A DNA stretch of 9,617 nucleotides from Gemmatimonadota bacterium (GTDB lineage Bacteria > Gemmatimonadota > Gemmatimonadetes > Gemmatimonadales > GWC2-71-9). Below, piece after piece: positions 7,479 through 9,617 of this stretch (its first letter is position 1; each line of letters starts with the position of its first letter). The notes beneath the pieces were generated by a model that saw nothing but the letters and a program-made list of their open reading frames with translations, was not told where the DNA came from and did no database searches. The position numbers and the translations under genes were made by a program. The stretch is from positions 1 through 9,617 of the forward strand of contig SMVY01000071.1 of the NCBI GenBank assembly GCA_004357415.1, read 5' to 3'.

Positions 7479-8393
7479 TCAGGATTCTCTCCTCACAATA
7501 TACTCGGCCAAGCCAGCCAGCGCCTCCGCAGGCACACCGCCGGCGACGAGATGGGTCACCGCGCTCCGAGCCAGCCGATCGGCCTCCAGCCTGGCCTCCC
7601 GCACCCCCATGAGCTGGACGTAGGTGGACTTCCGCAGAGCCTCGTCGCGGCCCGCCGTCTTACCCAGTTGATCGCTGGTGGCCGTGGTGTCGAGGACGTC
7701 GTCGGCCACCTGAAACGCCAGGCCGATGTCTTCGCCGTAGGCCGCGAGGGCCTCGACCTGAGCGGGGGTGGCCCCGGCCGCCAACCCGCCGATGACGCAC
7801 GAAGCCCTGATCAAGGCACCGGTCTTCCCCCGGTGGATGTTCCGTAATTCGCCCAAGCCCAGATCCTGCTGCTCGGCAACCAGATCGAGCCACTGGCCGC
7901 CTACCATGCCCTCGATCCCACTCGCCTGGAACAGCTCCCGCGCAATTCTGCCGAGCCCGTCGGCGTCCAGCCCCAACCGAGTGGCCCCCTCTACCAACAT
8001 CTGAGCCGCCACCGGAACCAGCCAGAACCCGACCCTGGTAGCCACCGGAACATCGAACGCCACGTGGGTCGTCGGGCGACCCCGGCGGAGATCGTCGTCG
8101 TCCATGCAGGGAAGGTCGTCGTGCACCAGCGAATAGGTGTGGACCGTCTCCACCGCCGCCGCAACGACGGCAATGCCGTCGTCCATGCCACCAACCGAGC
8201 GGTACCCGGCCATGACCAGCGCGGGTCTGATCCGCTTGCCGGGTCCGACCAGCGCGTAGGCCAGCCCCTGGCCCCCGGCGCCGGGCACTCGGTCCGCCAG
8301 GCGAACGGCCCACTCCTCCAGGATATTATCCGTCCGGGTCCGTGCCTCGGCCAGCAGGGCAGCGGGGGAATCCATGTCGACCGGATTATTCAT
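7479..8393 (-). CDS. ispA: Short-chain polyprenyl diphosphate synthase (farnesyl/geranylgeranyl type)
   Basis: This trans-prenyltransferase joins isopentenyl diphosphate to allylic diphosphates, giving probably C15 or C20 products, downstream of Dxs. Numbered from ATG 8393 (304 residues), it has GPGKRIRP with Lys53-Arg54 for isopentenyl diphosphate binding. The first aspartate-rich motif is DDLPCMDDDD (Asp92-Asp93, Asp98) followed by LRRGRP, and the second is DDVLD at 231-235. The DDxxxxD spacing and the Tyr-Ser before the first motif resemble E. coli IspA, which favours a short-chain product. After the first motif, the usual AGDALL-like helix is replaced by VATRVGFWLVPVAAQ, an unusual feature. 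Start choice is uncertain: ATG 8420 is further inside xseB, and ATG 8375 gives a 10-base gap. ATG 8393 overlaps the xseB stop by 8 bases and has a weak GAAG site. The stop lies 19 bases before dxs. The family is sure; product length is inferred. Confidence 0.93.
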   Translation of the reverse strand: MNNPVDMDSPAALLAEARTRTDNILEEWAVRLADRVPGAGGQGLAYALVGPGKRIRPALVMAGYRSVGGMDDGIAVVAAAVETVHTYSLVHDDLPCMDDDDLRRGRPTTHVAFDVPVATRVGFWLVPVAAQMLVEGATRLGLDADGLGRIARELFQASGIEGMVGGQWLDLVAEQQDLGLGELRNIHRGKTGALIRASCVIGGLAAGATPAQVEALAAYGEDIGLAFQVADDVLDTTATSDQLGKTAGRDEALRKSTYVQLMGVREARLEADRLARSAVTHLVAGGVPAEALAGLAEYIVRRES

Positions 8394-8631
8394 CGAGGTC
8401 TTCGAGCCTGATGGTGCCATCGGCCTGTTCCAGCACCCGCTGAACGGTCAACTCCGCCTGCGCCAACTGGTCGCGCGCTTGCCTGAGGCGGGTAACGCCC
8501 TCTTCGAACAGCGCCAGGGCCTCGTCCAGCTCGGGCTCGTCCGACTCCAACAGACGGACGATCTCCTCCAGGCGCCGGAGGTCCTCAGCCAGGCGCTCCC
8601 CCGGCGGGGGCGATTCACCGGCGCCGGTCAC
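8386..8631 (-). CDS. xseB: Exodeoxyribonuclease VII small subunit
   Basis: XseB is the small subunit that binds the coiled coil of XseA to form exonuclease VII, a metal-independent nuclease that degrades single-stranded DNA from both ends. From GTG 8631 the protein is 81 residues, the normal size. It shows the family pattern of two helices: LEEIVRLLES, then a proline-containing turn DEPELDEALALFEEGV, then LRQARDQLAQAELTVQRVLE. It ends in an acidic tail. The GTG start shares its bases with the xseA stop (GTGA). It has a GGAG site at 8637-8640 on the minus strand with 5-base spacing, which decides the start against the much longer upstream open frame. Residues 2-12 are proline- and glycine-rich and probably disordered. 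The TAA stop lies inside the start of the prenyl synthase gene. Confidence 0.94.
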   Translation of the reverse strand: MTGAGESPPPGERLAEDLRRLEEIVRLLESDEPELDEALALFEEGVTRLRQARDQLAQAELTVQRVLEQADGTIRLEDLDE

Positions 8632-9617
8632 CGGTTCTCCACGCGGGCCAGGACTTCGCCGTCGGCCAGCCGCAGCCGGAAGGGAGTACCCTCGGGAAAA
8701 TCGGCGCGACGGCGAAGGACTTTGCCGTCGGGGGACAACGCCAGCCCATAGCCGCGCTGCAGCACCTTGAGGGGACTCAGGGCGTCGAGTGCCACGCCGA
8801 GCCGGTCGAGCGCCTGCCGGCGGATGTTGATGACCCGCTCCAGGCCGTTTTCCAGGCGGTCGCCCGCCCGATTGAGCCGTTCGGCCGCCAGCCTGGTCCG
8901 CCGGCTGAGGCCGCCGGCCAGCCTGCTGGCCAAGGCTCCGGCGTGTCGCAGGACGTCGGCCTGGTCCGCGAAGACCAGCTCCGCCGCCGCCGACGGCGTA
9001 GCCGCGCGGACGTCGGCCACCAGGTCGGTGAGTGACATATCGGTCTCGTGCCCCACGGCCGACACCGTGGGCACTCGCACCTCTGCCAGCGCGCGGCACA
9101 CCGACTCGCTGTTGAACACCGCCAGATCCTCACGGGCTCCCCCGCCCCGTCCCACGATGCACACCTCGATTCCCTCCACCCGGTTGACCAACCGCAGTGC
9201 GCCGACCACTTCGGCTTCGGCACCGGCGCCCTGCACCCGGGTGCCGATCACCATGATCCTGGCCATGGGCCACCGCTTGCGGGCGACACTCACCACATCG
9301 TGCAGCACCGCCCCGTCCAGACTGGTCACCAGGGCAACGCCGGTGGCCCAGATCGGCAACGGCCGCTTCCGTGCCGGATCGAACAACCCGTCCGCCTGCA
9401 ACGCGGTCCTGGTTTGTTCCAGCAGTGCCTGTTGCAGCCCCACGCCCTCGGTGGCGATCAACCGTCTGACCGTCAGGCGGAATTCGCCGCGCTCGGCCCA
9501 CACCGTGGGCGACCCGAAGGCGAAGACCTTGGCCCCTTCGGAGGGCACTTCCTTCATTTGCGAAGCATCGTCTCGCCACATGACGCAGCGGACCTGGGCC
9601 TCGGCGTCCCGCAGGCC
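8628..9617 (-). CDS. xseA: Exodeoxyribonuclease VII large subunit (5' end outside window)
   Basis: The frame stays open to the last base of the window, so the N-terminus is missing and the ATG at 9581 is internal. The first visible residues, GLRDAEAQVRCVMWRDDA, match the strand pattern of the N-terminal OB fold that binds single-stranded DNA. The catalytic domain follows: GVALVTSLDGAVLHDV (near 9300), TRVQGAGAEAEVV, VGRGGGAREDL (near 9145), then VGHETDMSLTDLVADVRAAT and PSAAAELV (about 8970-9057). These are the conserved blocks of the family. A helical arm and LSPLKVLQRGYGLAL close the protein. The arm between PSAAAELV and LSPL is only about 67 residues, clearly shorter than in E. coli XseA, so XseB binding may differ. 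The stop overlaps the xseB start by 4 bases. This is the first visible gene of the operon; any promoter lies outside the window. Confidence 0.96.
   Translation of the reverse strand, partial: GLRDAEAQVRCVMWRDDASQMKEVPSEGAKVFAFGSPTVWAERGEFRLTVRRLIATEGVGLQQALLEQTRTALQADGLFDPARKRPLPIWATGVALVTSLDGAVLHDVVSVARKRWPMARIMVIGTRVQGAGAEAEVVGALRLVNRVEGIEVCIVGRGGGAREDLAVFNSESVCRALAEVRVPTVSAVGHETDMSLTDLVADVRAATPSAAAELVFADQADVLRHAGALASRLAGGLSRRTRLAAERLNRAGDRLENGLERVINIRRQALDRLGVALDALSPLKVLQRGYGLALSPDGKVLRRRADFPEGTPFRLRLADGEVLARVENR
8637..8640 (-). promoter_or_regulatory. Ribosome binding site of xseB
   Basis: GGAG on the minus strand stands 5 bases before the GTG at 8631 and lies inside the last codons of xseA. 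It fixes the xseB start at the GTGA overlap. Confidence 0.65.

Noticed and set aside
8617..8628. Perfect 12-base palindrome ACCGGCGCCGGT next to the xseB start
   Set aside because: It has no loop or second copy, lies within coding sequence, and GC-only palindromes are expected by chance in this base composition.
8386..9099. A 237-residue open frame containing xseB
   Set aside because: Everything upstream of 8631 is an out-of-frame shadow of xseA, rich in Arg, Gly and Ala. XseB proteins are about 80 residues, and the GTGA start has a good ribosome site.

Overview
The window is a dense, high-GC (roughly two thirds G+C by eye) bacterial chromosomal segment with eight protein genes and almost no non-coding DNA. 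No RNA genes, insertion sequences, prophage genes or CRISPR arrays are visible. The lineage cannot be fixed from sequence alone. GC content, gene order and the wording of several proteins (the GCS2-CBS protein, the polyprenyl synthetase, NAD kinase) fit a Gemmatimonadota-like bacterium best; a deep-branching actinobacterium (for example Acidimicrobiia) is the main alternative. This placement is inference.

Left part (1-3016, plus strand): two overlapping genes. The first enters from outside the window. It is a GCS2-type glutamate-cysteine-ligase-like enzyme fused to two C-terminal CBS domains. The second is a zinc-dependent deacylase/peptidase of the aspartoacylase/succinylglutamate desuccinylase (AspA/AstE) family. 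A putative amide-bond-forming enzyme with a nucleotide-sensing module, coupled to a putative amide-bond-cleaving enzyme, is the least characterised content here and the best candidate for an undescribed system.

Junction (3003-3044): the plus-strand pair converges on a minus-strand operon. The two stop codons are 10 bases apart, and both lie inside a six-unit heptanucleotide tandem array of consensus CYAYYAG.

Right part (3027-9617, minus strand): a tight operon read from right to left, xseA (its 5' end beyond the window), xseB, ispA-type prenyl synthase, dxs, nadK, recN. Junctions are 4-base GTGA or ATGA overlaps, an 8-base overlap, or gaps of 3 and 19 bases, so one transcript with translational coupling is likely. 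The operon combines exonuclease VII and RecN (DNA repair), Dxs and a prenyl synthase (isoprenoid supply) and NAD kinase (NADP supply, which the MEP pathway consumes). It matches a widespread bacterial gene order, except that tlyA, and argR in the Bacillus version, are absent between dxs and recN. There is no gene-free stretch longer than 300 bases.
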